NCBI RefSeq assembly: GCF_001971725.1
Contig: NZ_CP019388.1
Location: 186,001-250,000, forward strand
Reading direction: 5' to 3'
Source: Winogradskyella sp. J14-2
GTDB lineage: Bacteria > Bacteroidota > Bacteroidia > Flavobacteriales > Flavobacteriaceae
Length of the DNA: 64,000 nucleotides
This document shows, in pieces, positions 1 through 8,375 of this stretch. Below the pieces are notes generated by a model that saw nothing but the letters and a program-made list of their open reading frames with translations, was not told where the DNA came from and ran no database searches. Positions within the stretch are counted from its first letter, which is position 1. Each line of letters opens with the position of its first letter. The translations under genes were made by a program, and so were the position numbers.

Positions 1-453
1 ATAATCAAACTTAAGATATGTACTACTTAAAATATGAGAACCATAGGCATTGTTTTTAAAGTTGTTATTTCTGTGGTAAGGTTTGGTTGCGTATGTAATG
101 CCTTGCCCAACTCTAAAAACCAAATTTCGTTTTAAGAAATAGAAGTTAAAATGACCGTAGAGCCCGATGTTTTCGCCCAAAAATTCGTTTTTCATATCTT
201 GATACGATAATGAAAATCCCCAATCAGGGTAGTTATACCTACGTTCCCATTCGTTAAAACCGTAAGTTTTTCTGTTATAACTTATAATAACTCCAGTTGG
301 GTGATCTGTAATAAGATGCGATATATCTGGATTATGCTCTAGGATAGTGCCATAGAACATACTAAGATCTACCGAAAATGGTTTTTCTTCATTTTTTTGA
401 GCATAAGAAATTAGGTTCAATAAAAAAATAATAACCAAATAATGGCATTTCAT
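1..453 (-). CDS. Acyloxyacyl hydrolase-like (PagL-type) outer membrane protein, partial
   Basis: The start codon is at 453 and the 3' part lies outside the window, so about 150 N-terminal residues are visible. They begin with a short signal peptide (MKCHYLVIIFLLNLISYAQ) and continue with aromatic, alternating beta-strand sequence including HNPDISHLITDHPTG and YNRKTYGFNEWERRYNYPD. This N-terminal pattern is what I associate with Bacteroidota proteins annotated as acyloxyacyl hydrolase or lipid A deacylase (PagL-like), which act on lipid A in the outer membrane. The catalytic His/Ser region is not visible, so enzymatic activity cannot be judged. It lies downstream of dnaN on the same strand but is separated from it by a strong terminator. 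Confidence 0.75.
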   Translation of the reverse strand, partial: MKCHYLVIIFLLNLISYAQKNEEKPFSVDLSMFYGTILEHNPDISHLITDHPTGVIISYNRKTYGFNEWERRYNYPDWGFSLSYQDMKNEFLGENIGLYGHFNFYFLKRNLVFRVGQGITYATKPYHRNNNFKNNAYGSHILSSTYLKFDY

Positions 454-535
454 AAAAATCTATAGGATTTCGATAGGGGGAAGGATTTAATATTTTAAAA
501 ATAACACTTATTTTTTAATAGTATTAGTGTAAACT

Positions 536-568
536 AAAAAAAGCCCACTTAACAAGTAGGCTTTTTTT
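536..568 (-). terminator. Rho-independent terminator after dnaN
   Basis: An inverted repeat (AAGCCCACTT - AAC - AAGTAGGCTT, one mismatch) is flanked by an A-run on one side and a T-run on the other. It lies 19 bases downstream of the dnaN stop and should work in either direction. Confidence 0.85.
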
Positions 569-586
569 ATGTCATAAAATATTTTA

Positions 587-1705
587 TTAGTTGTTAAGCA
601 TTACTGGCATAACAAGCATAGTTACATTTTCGCCTTCATCTAATCCATCCACTGGTGTTAAAATACCTGCTCTGTTTGGTAAGCTCATTTCTAACTGTAC
701 GTCGTCAGAATTGAGGTTGTTTATCATTTCTGTTAAAAAGCGAGAGTTAAAGCCAATTTGCATATCGTCACCTTGGTAGTCACAAGTTAAACGCTCTTCT
801 GCTTTGTTGCTGTAGTCAATATCTTCTGCAGAGATATTAAGTTCTGCACCAGCAATTTTTAAACGGATTTGATGTGTTGTTTTGTTAGAGAAAATACTAA
901 CACGACGAACAGAATTTAAGAATTGTGTTCTGGCAATAACTAGTTTATTGGGATTCTCTTTAGGAATTACTGCTTCATAATTAGGGTATTTACCATCGAT
1001 TAATCGGCAAATTAATACGGAGTTATCAAAAGTAAACTTAGCATTAGATTCGTTGTATTCTACTAACACATCATCATCATTTCCGGCTAAAATTCCCTTT
1101 AAAAGGTTTAAAGGTTTTTTAGGCATAATAAATTCAGCAGATTCTGTTGCGCTGACGTCATCTCTTGTATATTTTACCAATTTATGAGCGTCCGTTGCCA
1201 CAAAAGTTAGATTGTCTTGAGAGAACTGAAAAAATACACCACTCATTACAGGTCTAAGGTCATCATTTCCTGCTGCAAAAATAGTTTTGCTAATTGCGGT
1301 AGCCAAAATGTCTCCCATTATAGTGGTTTTACTCGCATCTTCTACAGAAACAGCGTTTGGAAATTCAGCACCATCAGCATAAGCTAAAGCATATTTACCA
1401 TGATTAGAACTGATTTCTACAGTATTGTTTTCTTCTACGACAAACGTTAATGGTTGCTCAGGAAACGTTTTTAACGTGTCTAATAATAAACGCGCTGGTA
1501 AGGCAATACTACCTTCAGAATCACTCTCTACATCAATGGTAGAAGACATTGTTGTTTCTAAATCACTAGCCGAAATCGTAAGTTTCGATTGGCTTAATTC
1601 AAATAAGAAATTATCTAAAATAGGAAGAGTGTTACTGTTATTTATAACACCTCCTAATACCTGAAGTTGTTTGAGTAAATATGTACTTGAAACTATAAAT
1701 TTCAT
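587..1705 (-). CDS. dnaN: DNA polymerase III beta sliding clamp
   Basis: This is the ring-shaped processivity clamp that tethers DNA polymerase III to DNA and recruits other repair and replication proteins. The 372-residue length matches Bacteroidota DnaN. It opens with MKFIVSSTYLLKQLQVLGGV and ends in the family-typical VTMLVMPVMLNN. Three repeated clamp domains of about 120 residues fit the length, and the IDGKYPNYEAVIP segment in the third is characteristic. The gene is monocistronic here, with its own terminator downstream and a TATATTTG -7-like box upstream. It is not beside dnaA in this window. Confidence 0.97.
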   Translation of the reverse strand: MKFIVSSTYLLKQLQVLGGVINNSNTLPILDNFLFELSQSKLTISASDLETTMSSTIDVESDSEGSIALPARLLLDTLKTFPEQPLTFVVEENNTVEISSNHGKYALAYADGAEFPNAVSVEDASKTTIMGDILATAISKTIFAAGNDDLRPVMSGVFFQFSQDNLTFVATDAHKLVKYTRDDVSATESAEFIMPKKPLNLLKGILAGNDDDVLVEYNESNAKFTFDNSVLICRLIDGKYPNYEAVIPKENPNKLVIARTQFLNSVRRVSIFSNKTTHQIRLKIAGAELNISAEDIDYSNKAEERLTCDYQGDDMQIGFNSRFLTEMINNLNSDDVQLEMSLPNRAGILTPVDGLDEGENVTMLVMPVMLNN

Positions 1706-1744
1706 GCTAATAATTTAAAATTTTATCAATTATAACGTATCCTA

Positions 1745-1752
1745 CAAATATA
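1745..1752 (-). promoter_or_regulatory. Possible -7 box of the dnaN promoter
   Basis: On the minus strand this reads TATATTTG, matching the Bacteroidota TAnnTTTG box. It is about 40 bases upstream of the dnaN start. The nearest TTTG lies about 24 bases further upstream, longer than the usual 19-21, so the -33 element is weak. Confidence 0.45.
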
Positions 1753-1794
1753 TCTTAATCGTATAGATTTGTAAAACAAACTTATTAACAAATT

Positions 1795-3459
1795 CTAGGT
1801 GTATTTCTTCTTTCTAAAGAAGTTAAAAGCCAAACCAAAAAGACCAAGTAGTGCCAATGGTAATGCAATGTTTAAGAGTTGCCAAGTGCTGCTTTCTTCC
1901 TTTATTTTATCTTCATCAAGGTAAGCAACGCTAATTTCTTTGGCTCTAATGTTTATAAGTCCTGTATCGTCCAAGAGGTAGTTGATGGTATTAAGTAAAA
2001 ATTCTTTGTTGCCATAGAGAAAGCCTCTATAATCTACACCGAGTTCTAAAGGTCTTCTTTGTCTAACATCGTTTTTTATAACATCACCATCAGAAATAAC
2101 TACCATTTTGGTTGGTATACTTTTAGATTGAAAATTTTTCACCTTAAAAGGCAAAACACGTTGGTTGTAAACCGAAGTAAATTCACCCTCTAATAAAACA
2201 GCCAAGTTTTGTGGGCCAGAATTATATAAACGCTCATCAGGAGATTTGGTAACGTCATTTAGAGATATACTAGTTGGTACTCCTTCTAATCTAGATTTGG
2301 GGGAACTTTGAAGCAATATTGTTTTGTCTATACTATTTTTTAAGGTGTCTACAGGACTTGCAAAATCAAATCTAACAAGCTCTAAATTTTTGGTGATAGG
2401 ATGCTTTTGGTTAGACGCGGCCAAAGGTGCATATTGCCATTGTATAGGTTGTAATTGTGCTTGGCTTCCTTCACCAATTGCCAACATAATTGGTGCAGAG
2501 TAGAGGTCTTTTACCAAACTAGGATTAACTCTAACTCCGTATTTGAAAAAGAAGTCATTGAGGTTGAGGTCTCGCATAATGGAAACGCTAGAGTTTGTAG
2601 CATTTCGTAAGCTATCCTCATCCATTACTACAGACTCAGTAAGCCAAAGACTTTTTCCTCCTCTCATGGTATACTGATCGAGTACCAGTTTCTCTTCTTC
2701 TGAAAACGCTTGGGTTGGCTTAGCAACAACTATTAAATCGTATTGTTTTAGCTTATCTAAAGTACCTTGTGGGTTTGTAGCAACACTATCTAAAGTAAAA
2801 GGTGCAATTTTATAGTAAGACTGTGCTGTTTGTAGAAAATCTGCAATATTTAAATCAGCGAGTTCACCATTACCTTTTAAAACCGCTATAGTTTTAGATT
2901 TTGAATTTACCAGCTTATTAAAAGCGTCAGCAAACACATACTCCAGCCCTTGTACAGAGTTATTGATTTGATCTGATAAATTTTGAGTAATGCTTCGCTT
3001 CAATAGTGGAATTTTAACCGTTTGATCTTTGTAACTCGCAAAGGCCCACGGAAAAATTATTTCTTGAGTAACTTTCCCTGTGCTGTTATCTGTATTGATA
3101 TATGGCTCTAATCCAGAGCGCGTAAGTTCATCAATAATTTGTTCTCTTGTAGATTCATCTTCAATAGGGTCGATGTAATTAACCCTAATATTACTGGTTT
3201 TAAGCTGAAATTCTTCAATGATTTGTTTTGTCTCGGTTTGAAGTAATCTAAATTCTGAAGGAAATTCACCTTCTAAAAAGACATCAATTATTAACGGAGA
3301 ATCTATATGATCTATGATGGTATTAGTGGCATCAGATAATGTATAGCGTTTGTCTTTGGTTAAATCAAAACGACCATAAATAGAACTCGATATAGCGTTT
3401 ACTATTACCAGTGCAGCCAATACAATGAGTATGTATATTAGATTTTTATTCTTCTTCAT
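1795..3459 (-). CDS. gldG: Gliding-associated ABC transporter substrate-binding protein GldG
   Basis: GldG is the membrane-anchored extracytoplasmic partner of the GldA/GldF ABC transporter involved in flavobacterial gliding. The 554 residues start with an N-terminal membrane segment (LIYILIVLAALVIVNAISSS) followed by GRFDLTKDKRYTLS, the hallmark start of the GldG/ABC-type uncharacterised domain. A C-terminal membrane helix (LLNIALPLALLGLFGLAFNFF) and a short basic tail close the protein. It overlaps the preceding 166-residue gene by 14 bases, and that gene in turn overlaps gldF, so the three are very likely co-transcribed and translationally coupled. The ATPase GldA is not in the window. Confidence 0.95.
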   Translation of the reverse strand: MKKNKNLIYILIVLAALVIVNAISSSIYGRFDLTKDKRYTLSDATNTIIDHIDSPLIIDVFLEGEFPSEFRLLQTETKQIIEEFQLKTSNIRVNYIDPIEDESTREQIIDELTRSGLEPYINTDNSTGKVTQEIIFPWAFASYKDQTVKIPLLKRSITQNLSDQINNSVQGLEYVFADAFNKLVNSKSKTIAVLKGNGELADLNIADFLQTAQSYYKIAPFTLDSVATNPQGTLDKLKQYDLIVVAKPTQAFSEEEKLVLDQYTMRGGKSLWLTESVVMDEDSLRNATNSSVSIMRDLNLNDFFFKYGVRVNPSLVKDLYSAPIMLAIGEGSQAQLQPIQWQYAPLAASNQKHPITKNLELVRFDFASPVDTLKNSIDKTILLQSSPKSRLEGVPTSISLNDVTKSPDERLYNSGPQNLAVLLEGEFTSVYNQRVLPFKVKNFQSKSIPTKMVVISDGDVIKNDVRQRRPLELGVDYRGFLYGNKEFLLNTINYLLDDTGLINIRAKEISVAYLDEDKIKEESSTWQLLNIALPLALLGLFGLAFNFFRKKKYT

Positions 3460-3946
3460 TACTCTCGTATGTAATTTCTTCTTGATAATGTCTTAATGCT
3501 GTGACTTTATCATTCTTAAATATGATTTCTACACATTCTTTTTCGGCGTTAAAGGCTCCTGGTTCTATGCCTAAGCCGTAATTCCATTTATTGTTATCAT
3601 GATCTTTTATACTGTCATTCCATGTTAACCATTCGTATTTTCCTAAAAGGGAAGTAATTTTGGTTTTAGAAGCACCAATCAGTGTATCCGATTCTATAGT
3701 ATTATCGATCATTTCGTAACGTAAGGCTGGTTTTTCAATCCATGCTTCACTATCAAAATACTTTTGATGATGGTAATTGCTAATAATATTTACAAATGGA
3801 TAAAACATATAGAAATACACAAAAGGTGTTAAAACCAAACTGATTAATCCTGTTAACCATTTGCGTTTATCTACCGTATTCAAAAACAAAAAAAGTAGCA
3901 CAAAAACTACGATCATAAATATGACTAAAAAGGGTGTTATAATCAT
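3446..3946 (-). CDS. Small membrane protein between GldF and GldG
   Basis: I do not recognise a named family. The 166-residue protein has two N-terminal hydrophobic segments (about residues 4-22 and 33-55) followed by a soluble domain of about 100 residues. The soluble part (DTLIGASKTKITSLLGKYE ... WNYGLGIE ... CVEIIFKNDKV) resembles the two-helix/beta-strand SmpA/OmlA (BamE-like) or BLIP-type fold, where a small molecule-like 'GxSKxxIxxLLG' helix precedes strands; this is an inference from pattern only. Its ATG overlaps the gldF stop (ATGA) and its end overlaps the gldG start by 14 bases, so it sits inside the gld operon and may be tied to the transporter. It is acidic at the C-terminus (ESNEEE). 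Confidence 0.75.
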   Translation of the reverse strand: MIITPFLVIFMIVVFVLLFLFLNTVDKRKWLTGLISLVLTPFVYFYMFYPFVNIISNYHHQKYFDSEAWIEKPALRYEMIDNTIESDTLIGASKTKITSLLGKYEWLTWNDSIKDHDNNKWNYGLGIEPGAFNAEKECVEIIFKNDKVTALRHYQEEITYESNEEE

Positions 3947-4665
3947 TGTTTCTGAATTCTAAGTTTTGTGAATAATAAAAACGCTAAAGCTATACTTATA
4001 AAATAGACCAAATCTCTGGTATCTATAACTCCACGACTCATACTGTTATAATGCGCAGACATCCCAAGATTTTCCATATAGACTAAATCACCAAATACAT
4101 TATAGTTTGAAAGCCCTTCGAAACCAAAATACATAAAGAAGCAGATAAATACTGCAATGATAAATGCAACAATTTGGTTATCTGAAAGGGTAGAAGCAAA
4201 CACTCCTATTGAAGTGTAAGCAGCAACTAGGAAGAGTAGACCAAAGTAAGATCCTATGGTACTTCCCATATCTAAATTACCTTCTGGACTACCTAATTGA
4301 TAAACTGAATAAACATATAGTAGAGTTGGTATTAAGGCTAAGATAATAAGGATAAAAGCACCAAAATATTTACCCAACACAATCTGAAAATGTGAAATAG
4401 GCTTGGTAACTAATAGCTCTAAAGTACCTTGTTTTTTCTCATCACTAAAACTACGCATAGTTACAGCAGGAACTAAAAAGATAAGAATCCAAGGTGCTAA
4501 TAAAAAAAATGACGATAAGCTTGCGATACCATTATTAAAAATGTTGAAATCGCCTTTAAATACCCAAAGAAAAAGACCGTTTAATAATAAAAACACACCA
4601 ATAACCAAATAACCAATTGGAGAGGCAAAGAAGGTGTTTATTTCTTTTTTTAGTATTGCTAGCAT
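3943..4665 (-). CDS. gldF: Gliding-associated ABC transporter permease GldF
   Basis: This ABC-2 type permease forms a complex with GldA and GldG. The 240 residues include six predicted membrane segments: about 15-35, 50-70, 95-115, 130-150, 165-185 and 215-235. The start MLAILKKEINTFFASPIGY and the MRSFSDEKKQGTLELLVTKP motif after the second helix are typical of GldF and NosY-like ABC-2 permeases. It heads a tightly packed unit with the small membrane gene and gldG downstream. About 64 bases of repetitive CAGTTTTCAGT-like sequence separate it from the upstream ABM gene. Confidence 0.95.
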   Translation of the reverse strand: MLAILKKEINTFFASPIGYLVIGVFLLLNGLFLWVFKGDFNIFNNGIASLSSFFLLAPWILIFLVPAVTMRSFSDEKKQGTLELLVTKPISHFQIVLGKYFGAFILIILALIPTLLYVYSVYQLGSPEGNLDMGSTIGSYFGLLFLVAAYTSIGVFASTLSDNQIVAFIIAVFICFFMYFGFEGLSNYNVFGDLVYMENLGMSAHYNSMSRGVIDTRDLVYFISIALAFLLFTKLRIQKQ

Positions 4666-4729
4666 ATTTTCTAGTTTTCAGTTTCAGTTTTCAGTCTCAG
4701 TAAATCTGTTTACTGTTACTGCCAACTGT

Positions 4730-5026
4730 TTACTTGAGCGAAGCGACTTTACTCACACTCCAAGCTTCAGGTTTTGCATTAAACAAGGGTTTGGTTTTAG
4801 CCCAAACACTTTTAAATAAATCAGAATGTCTGTAATTATTTAAATCATCTTCAGAGTTCCAATAACTATACGTAAAAAAGATGTTGGTATTGTTCTGATC
4901 GCGATATAATTCTAAAAAATTACAACCTTCAAACCCTCTAATTTTAGATTTATTCGCTTCAAAATTAGCCAAGAATTCTTCAATCTTGGATGATTCAAAA
5001 CTCATTTTTACAATTCTTACTAACAT
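4730..5026 (-). CDS. Antibiotic biosynthesis monooxygenase (ABM) domain protein
   Basis: This is a 98-residue, single-domain protein of the dimeric ferredoxin-like ABM fold (YgiN/quinol monooxygenase-like). Supporting features are the start MLVRIVKMSFESSKIEEFLA, the GCNFLELYRDQNN strand and the FTYSYWNSEDDLNNYRHSD segment, all typical of small ABM proteins. The substrate cannot be inferred. It may be transcribed with gldF downstream or independently. The last residues (KVASLK) are encoded by a small palindromic stretch (GAGCGAAGCGAC), so the C-terminus may have been altered by an intergenic repeat. Confidence 0.8.
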   Translation of the reverse strand: MLVRIVKMSFESSKIEEFLANFEANKSKIRGFEGCNFLELYRDQNNTNIFFTYSYWNSEDDLNNYRHSDLFKSVWAKTKPLFNAKPEAWSVSKVASLK

Positions 5027-5049
5027 AATTTTAAAAGCCTTTCCTAAAT

Positions 5050-5066
5050 CCTTTCCAAAGGAAAGG
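5050..5066. repeat. Small palindromic intergenic repeat, copy 1
   Basis: CCTTTCC-AAA-GGAAAGG forms a perfect 7-bp hairpin followed by ACTT. A sister copy with the same layout lies at 5120-5136. It falls between the ABM gene and the SAM-hydroxide family gene. Confidence 0.7.
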
Positions 5067-5106
5067 ACTTTCTTACTTTTGTGAAACTATTTTTTTGGTT
5101 TTTGCT

Positions 5107-5976
5107 TCATCTTGGGCTTCCTTCCCACTGGGAAGGACTTAGGATGGGCAGGAAGTTTACCGTCACTGTGTCCATTGTTTTTAAACCCATAAGGGTAGAG
5201 GCACTACCAACAGTACTACAATTACTTTTATAGACTGCAATTTCTAAATAACCAGATGAATTAAAGACAACCAAACCTTTACCTTCATCATTTCGCTTAG
5301 CTTCTTCAATTTCAAAATTTACAATGTCGCTGTACCTGTTGTAAATTGTTCTAAACTTATGATTTCGAGCTGAGATTTCATATTGCCGTGTTTTTTGAAC
5401 TTCCTCAAAAAATTTCCTTTTAATGTTGGTAACAACATTACCATAATTATCTATATATATAACACTACCTATAATTTGATTTTTGTCATCATTAACAAAT
5501 GGGTTCAAATTTTTTATAGGCTTAATAGTGTTAATAACTTTTCCTATCACCTCAAGCGTACCTCCTCTTGCAATATGGCATGCTACTTTTACAAACACAT
5601 CCAGAACAGGAAAATTGGTTTCAATTTTATCATGGATATTAATTTCAACAATTTTCTCTGGTGCAATTTCTGAACAAATCATGCTCATTATACCATTGTT
5701 GGCACATATAAAGTAATGGTCGTCTAAACTAACTGCAATGTGCTTATTTTCAGGGCTTAACTCAGAATCAATTCCTATGATATGAATTGTTCCTTTTGGA
5801 AAACTGCTATACGCATTTAAGATAATATATGCTGCTTCAGAAATGTTGAAAGGAGACACAGAATGTGAAACATCAACAATTCTAACTTCAGGTAATTCGC
5901 TATAAATAGCACCTTTAATCGCACCAGCAAAGTGATCTTTTTCTCCAAAATCAGTGGTTAAAGTAATAATTGCCAT
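5107..5976 (-). CDS. SAM hydroxide adenosyltransferase family protein (DUF62)
   Basis: Members of this family hydrolyse S-adenosylmethionine to adenosine and methionine, and are related to fluorinase and chlorinase. The N-terminus MAIITLTTDFGEKDHFAGAIKG carries the conserved TTDFG-x-x-D motif near residue 8. DVSHSVSPFNISEAAYIL and CANNGIMS (binding-loop residues) follow, and YIDNYGNVVTNI marks the C-terminal domain. The catalytic Asp-Arg-His triad of the hydrolase subgroup was not assigned with certainty. The family core seems to end near DTVTVNF; the last 14 residues (LPILSPSQWEGSPR) are translated from a palindromic intergenic repeat. The gene is divergent from the PhoH-family gene. Confidence 0.88.
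   Translation of the reverse strand: MAIITLTTDFGEKDHFAGAIKGAIYSELPEVRIVDVSHSVSPFNISEAAYIILNAYSSFPKGTIHIIGIDSELSPENKHIAVSLDDHYFICANNGIMSMICSEIAPEKIVEINIHDKIETNFPVLDVFVKVACHIARGGTLEVIGKVINTIKPIKNLNPFVNDDKNQIIGSVIYIDNYGNVVTNIKRKFFEEVQKTRQYEISARNHKFRTIYNRYSDIVNFEIEEAKRNDEGKGLVVFNSSGYLEIAVYKSNCSTVGSASTLMGLKTMDTVTVNFLPILSPSQWEGSPR
5120..5136. repeat. Small palindromic repeat, copy 2, inside a gene end
   Basis: CCTTCCC-ACT-GGGAAGG forms a 7-bp hairpin followed by ACTT, the same layout as the copy at 5050-5066. It lies inside the 3' end of the SAM-hydroxide gene and encodes its unusual tail. Confidence 0.7.
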
Positions 5977-6049
5977 GGATTAATTGTTGATATTTTTTTT
6001 AGAATTGAGGTTGTAAAATTGTTAGATTTGTTTGTACACAATCGTTACA

Positions 6050-6057
6050 CAAAAGTA
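6050..6057 (-). promoter_or_regulatory. Possible -7 box for the SAM-hydroxide gene
   Basis: The minus strand reads TACTTTTG, a full match to TAnnTTTG, about 74 bases before the start codon. No clear TTTG lies 19-21 bases upstream, so this is tentative. Confidence 0.35.
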
Positions 6058-6230
6058 CATGAATTTTTTCATTTGAAAATTCTTAAAAACCAAATGAAAT
6101 AAATTTTTGGACTAACGAAGTGGTTCCTGAATTAAAACAAAATTTTGTTCTTTTTTTGATAAAAAATTTTGTTCTTAAAGAAGAAGACTAAGAAAAGAAA
6201 ACAGATTAACACACTAAATTAATTAGCCTT

Positions 6231-7184
6231 TTGAACGAACTTATTCTAGAATTAGAAGAAATTACTCCAAAAGAATTCTTCGGTGCCCAAAATGCCAATA
6301 TTGAACTATTAAAAAAATACTTCCCTAAACTAAAAATCGTTGCACGTGGTAATAAAATTAAAGCCTATGGTGATGAAGATTTACTTGAGGAATTTGATAC
6401 GCGAATGATGATGCTTATGAAGCATTTTGGTAAGTATAACAAGCTAGACGAAAATGTCATTGAGCGTATCTTAACTAGCAATAGTAGCGAAGATTATTCA
6501 ACCTCTGCAACAAGTGGCGAAGTCATAGTGCACGGAGTAGGAGGCAAATTAATAAAGGCACAAACCGTTAATCAGCGAAAACTGGTAGAGAGCATACGTA
6601 AAAATGATATGGTTTTTGCCATTGGTCCGGCAGGTACAGGTAAAACTTACACAGGTGTAGCATTGGCCGTACAAGCTTTAAAGAGTAAGGAAGTAAAACG
6701 CATTATACTAACCAGACCAGCTGTTGAGGCAGGTGAGAATCTTGGGTTTTTACCAGGTGATCTTAAAGAAAAATTAGATCCGTACATGCAGCCTTTATAT
6801 GACGCTTTACGCGATATGATTCCGCATGAAAAGTTAGAAAGCTACATAGAAAAAGGCGTAATACAAATAGCACCATTGGCTTTTATGCGTGGTCGTACAT
6901 TAGATAATGCATTTGTAATCCTAGACGAAGGCCAAAATACGACACATGCACAAATGAAAATGTTCTTAACACGTATGGGTAAAAATGCCAAGTTTTTATT
7001 GACAGGAGATCCTGGTCAGGTAGATTTACCACGTCGTACTATTTCTGGTTTAAAGGAAGCCCTACTTGTCCTTAAAAATGTTGAAGGGATTGGCATGGTT
7101 TATTTAGATGACAAAGACGTCATTCGTCATAAATTAGTTAAGAAAGTCATTGCAGCCTATAAAAGTATAGAAAACAGAGATTAA
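6231..7184 (+). CDS. PhoH family ATPase (YbeZ-like)
   Basis: PhoH-family proteins are cytoplasmic P-loop NTPases linked to RNA metabolism and ribosome maturation. The Walker A motif GPAGTGKTY is near residue 132 and the Walker B region VILDEGQN near residue 230. LTGDPGQVDLP, another family hallmark, follows around residue 258. The N-terminal domain of about 100 residues has the KH-like LKIVARGNKIKAYGDED segment of YbeZ-type proteins. The 317-residue length is normal. The most complete reading starts at TTG (6231), which gives the family-typical MNELILELEEITPKEFFGAQN; no ATG is available at the same site. No ybeY lies beside it here. Confidence 0.93.
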   Translation: MNELILELEEITPKEFFGAQNANIELLKKYFPKLKIVARGNKIKAYGDEDLLEEFDTRMMMLMKHFGKYNKLDENVIERILTSNSSEDYSTSATSGEVIVHGVGGKLIKAQTVNQRKLVESIRKNDMVFAIGPAGTGKTYTGVALAVQALKSKEVKRIILTRPAVEAGENLGFLPGDLKEKLDPYMQPLYDALRDMIPHEKLESYIEKGVIQIAPLAFMRGRTLDNAFVILDEGQNTTHAQMKMFLTRMGKNAKFLLTGDPGQVDLPRRTISGLKEALLVLKNVEGIGMVYLDDKDVIRHKLVKKVIAAYKSIENRD

Positions 7185-7210
7185 ATTTTTAGGAGCTATT
7201 TCCAGCTTTC

Positions 7211-7271
7211 CGCTATATCTTTTTATTTGCTGACTTCGACTACGCTCAGCCACCAAATAAAAAGGATGGCG
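7211..7271. repeat. Long hairpin repeat between phoH-family gene and purC
   Basis: Perfect arms CTTTTTATTTG (7219-7229) and CAAATAAAAAG (7254-7264) enclose a second inverted pair, GCTGA (7229-7233) and TCAGC (7246-7250). The stem can be extended outward with CGCTAT and ATGGCG. The surrounding segment (TTCGACTACGCTCAG) looks like a dispersed flavobacterial intergenic element. The rest of the 171-base gap contains A-rich near-repeats (CTAATAGCTAAT, GGCTAAAAGCTAAA). Confidence 0.75.
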
Positions 7272-7355
7272 CTTCAATCTGGGCTAGGGCTCAAACTAAA
7301 AGCAATAAGCACAACAAACTAATAGCTAATACCCAAAGGCTAAAAGCTAAATAAA

Positions 7356-8309
7356 ATGAGTAACACAATAACAGACACAAACTTTAATTTTCCGAATCAA
7401 AAAAGTGTTTATAAAGGCAAAGTAAGAGAGGTTTATAATATAGGCAATGAGCAATTGGTAATGATTGCTACGGATAGACTAAGTGCTTTTGATGTGGTGA
7501 TGCCAAAAGGAATTCCTTACAAAGGGCAAATTCTTAATCAGATTGCGACCAAAATGATGGCAGCTACCGAAGATTTGGTGCCAAATTGGTTGGTGGCTAC
7601 ACCAGATCCCAATGTGGCTGTTGGTCACCTTTGCGAGCCATTTAAAGTAGAAATGGTGATTAGAGGTTATATGTCAGGTCATTCAGCTAGAGAATATAAA
7701 GCAGGTAAACGATTACTTTGTGGTGTGCCAATGCCAGAAGGTATGAAAGAAAATGATAAATTTCCTGAGCCAATTATAACTCCAGCTACTAAAGCAGAAA
7801 TGGGAGACCATGATGAGGACATCTCCCGTGAAGATATTTTAAAACGTGGCATAGTCTCAGAAGAGGATTATGTAGTGTTAGAAGACTACACCAGAAAATT
7901 ATTTCAGCGAGGAACTGAAATTGCTGAGAAGCGAGGCTTAATTCTAGTGGACACAAAATACGAATTTGGAAAAACCAAGGATGGAAAGATTGTATTGATT
8001 GATGAAATCCATACACCAGATTCTTCTCGTTATTTCTACGCTGATGGTTACCAAGAACGTCAAGATAGAGGTGAAGCTCAAAAGCAGCTATCTAAAGAGT
8101 TTGTACGTCAGTGGTTAATATCTAATGGTTTTCAAGGTAAGGAAGGTCAGGAAGTCCCATTTATGAGTGATACATATATAGAATCCGTAAGTGAGCGTTA
8201 TATTGAGCTATACGAAAACATTACAGGTGAAACTTTTGTAAAAGCAGATGTGTCTGATATTCAAAGTAGGATAGAGGCTAATGTTTTGGGTTATTTGGAA
8301 AGAGCTTAG
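7356..8309 (+). CDS. purC: Phosphoribosylaminoimidazole-succinocarboxamide synthase
   Basis: PurC joins aspartate to CAIR in de novo purine synthesis, giving SAICAR, with ATP. The 317 residues begin with [28 protein letters not shown], the conserved nucleotide-binding start of SAICAR synthases, and include [14 protein letters not shown] near residue 220. The length (about 310) suits the longer fungal/Bacteroidota type rather than the 237-residue E. coli type. It stands alone, preceded by a hairpin repeat and followed by a repeat fragment and a convergent lipoprotein gene. Confidence 0.97.
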   Translation: MSNTITDTNFNFPNQKSVYKGKVREVYNIGNEQLVMIATDRLSAFDVVMPKGIPYKGQILNQIATKMMAATEDLVPNWLVATPDPNVAVGHLCEPFKVEMVIRGYMSGHSAREYKAGKRLLCGVPMPEGMKENDKFPEPIITPATKAEMGDHDEDISREDILKRGIVSEEDYVVLEDYTRKLFQRGTEIAEKRGLILVDTKYEFGKTKDGKIVLIDEIHTPDSSRYFYADGYQERQDRGEAQKQLSKEFVRQWLISNGFQGKEGQEVPFMSDTYIESVSERYIELYENITGETFVKADVSDIQSRIEANVLGYLERA

Positions 8310-8336
8310 TTGTTTATTCTTGGATTTGTTTAGATG

Positions 8337-8358
8337 TGTCACACTGAGCTTGTCGAAG
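8337..8358. repeat. Half-copy of a dispersed intergenic repeat
   Basis: TGTCACACTGAGCTTGTCG, followed by AAG, is a sequence I recognise as a common intergenic repeat in flavobacterial genomes. Only one arm is present here, just after purC. Confidence 0.5.
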
Positions 8359-8375
8359 AGTTGTTTTAGAATCTA

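Noticed and set aside
8337-8375. Possible small terminator after purC
   Set aside because: Only one arm of a dispersed repeat is present, with no stem and T-run of the expected shape.
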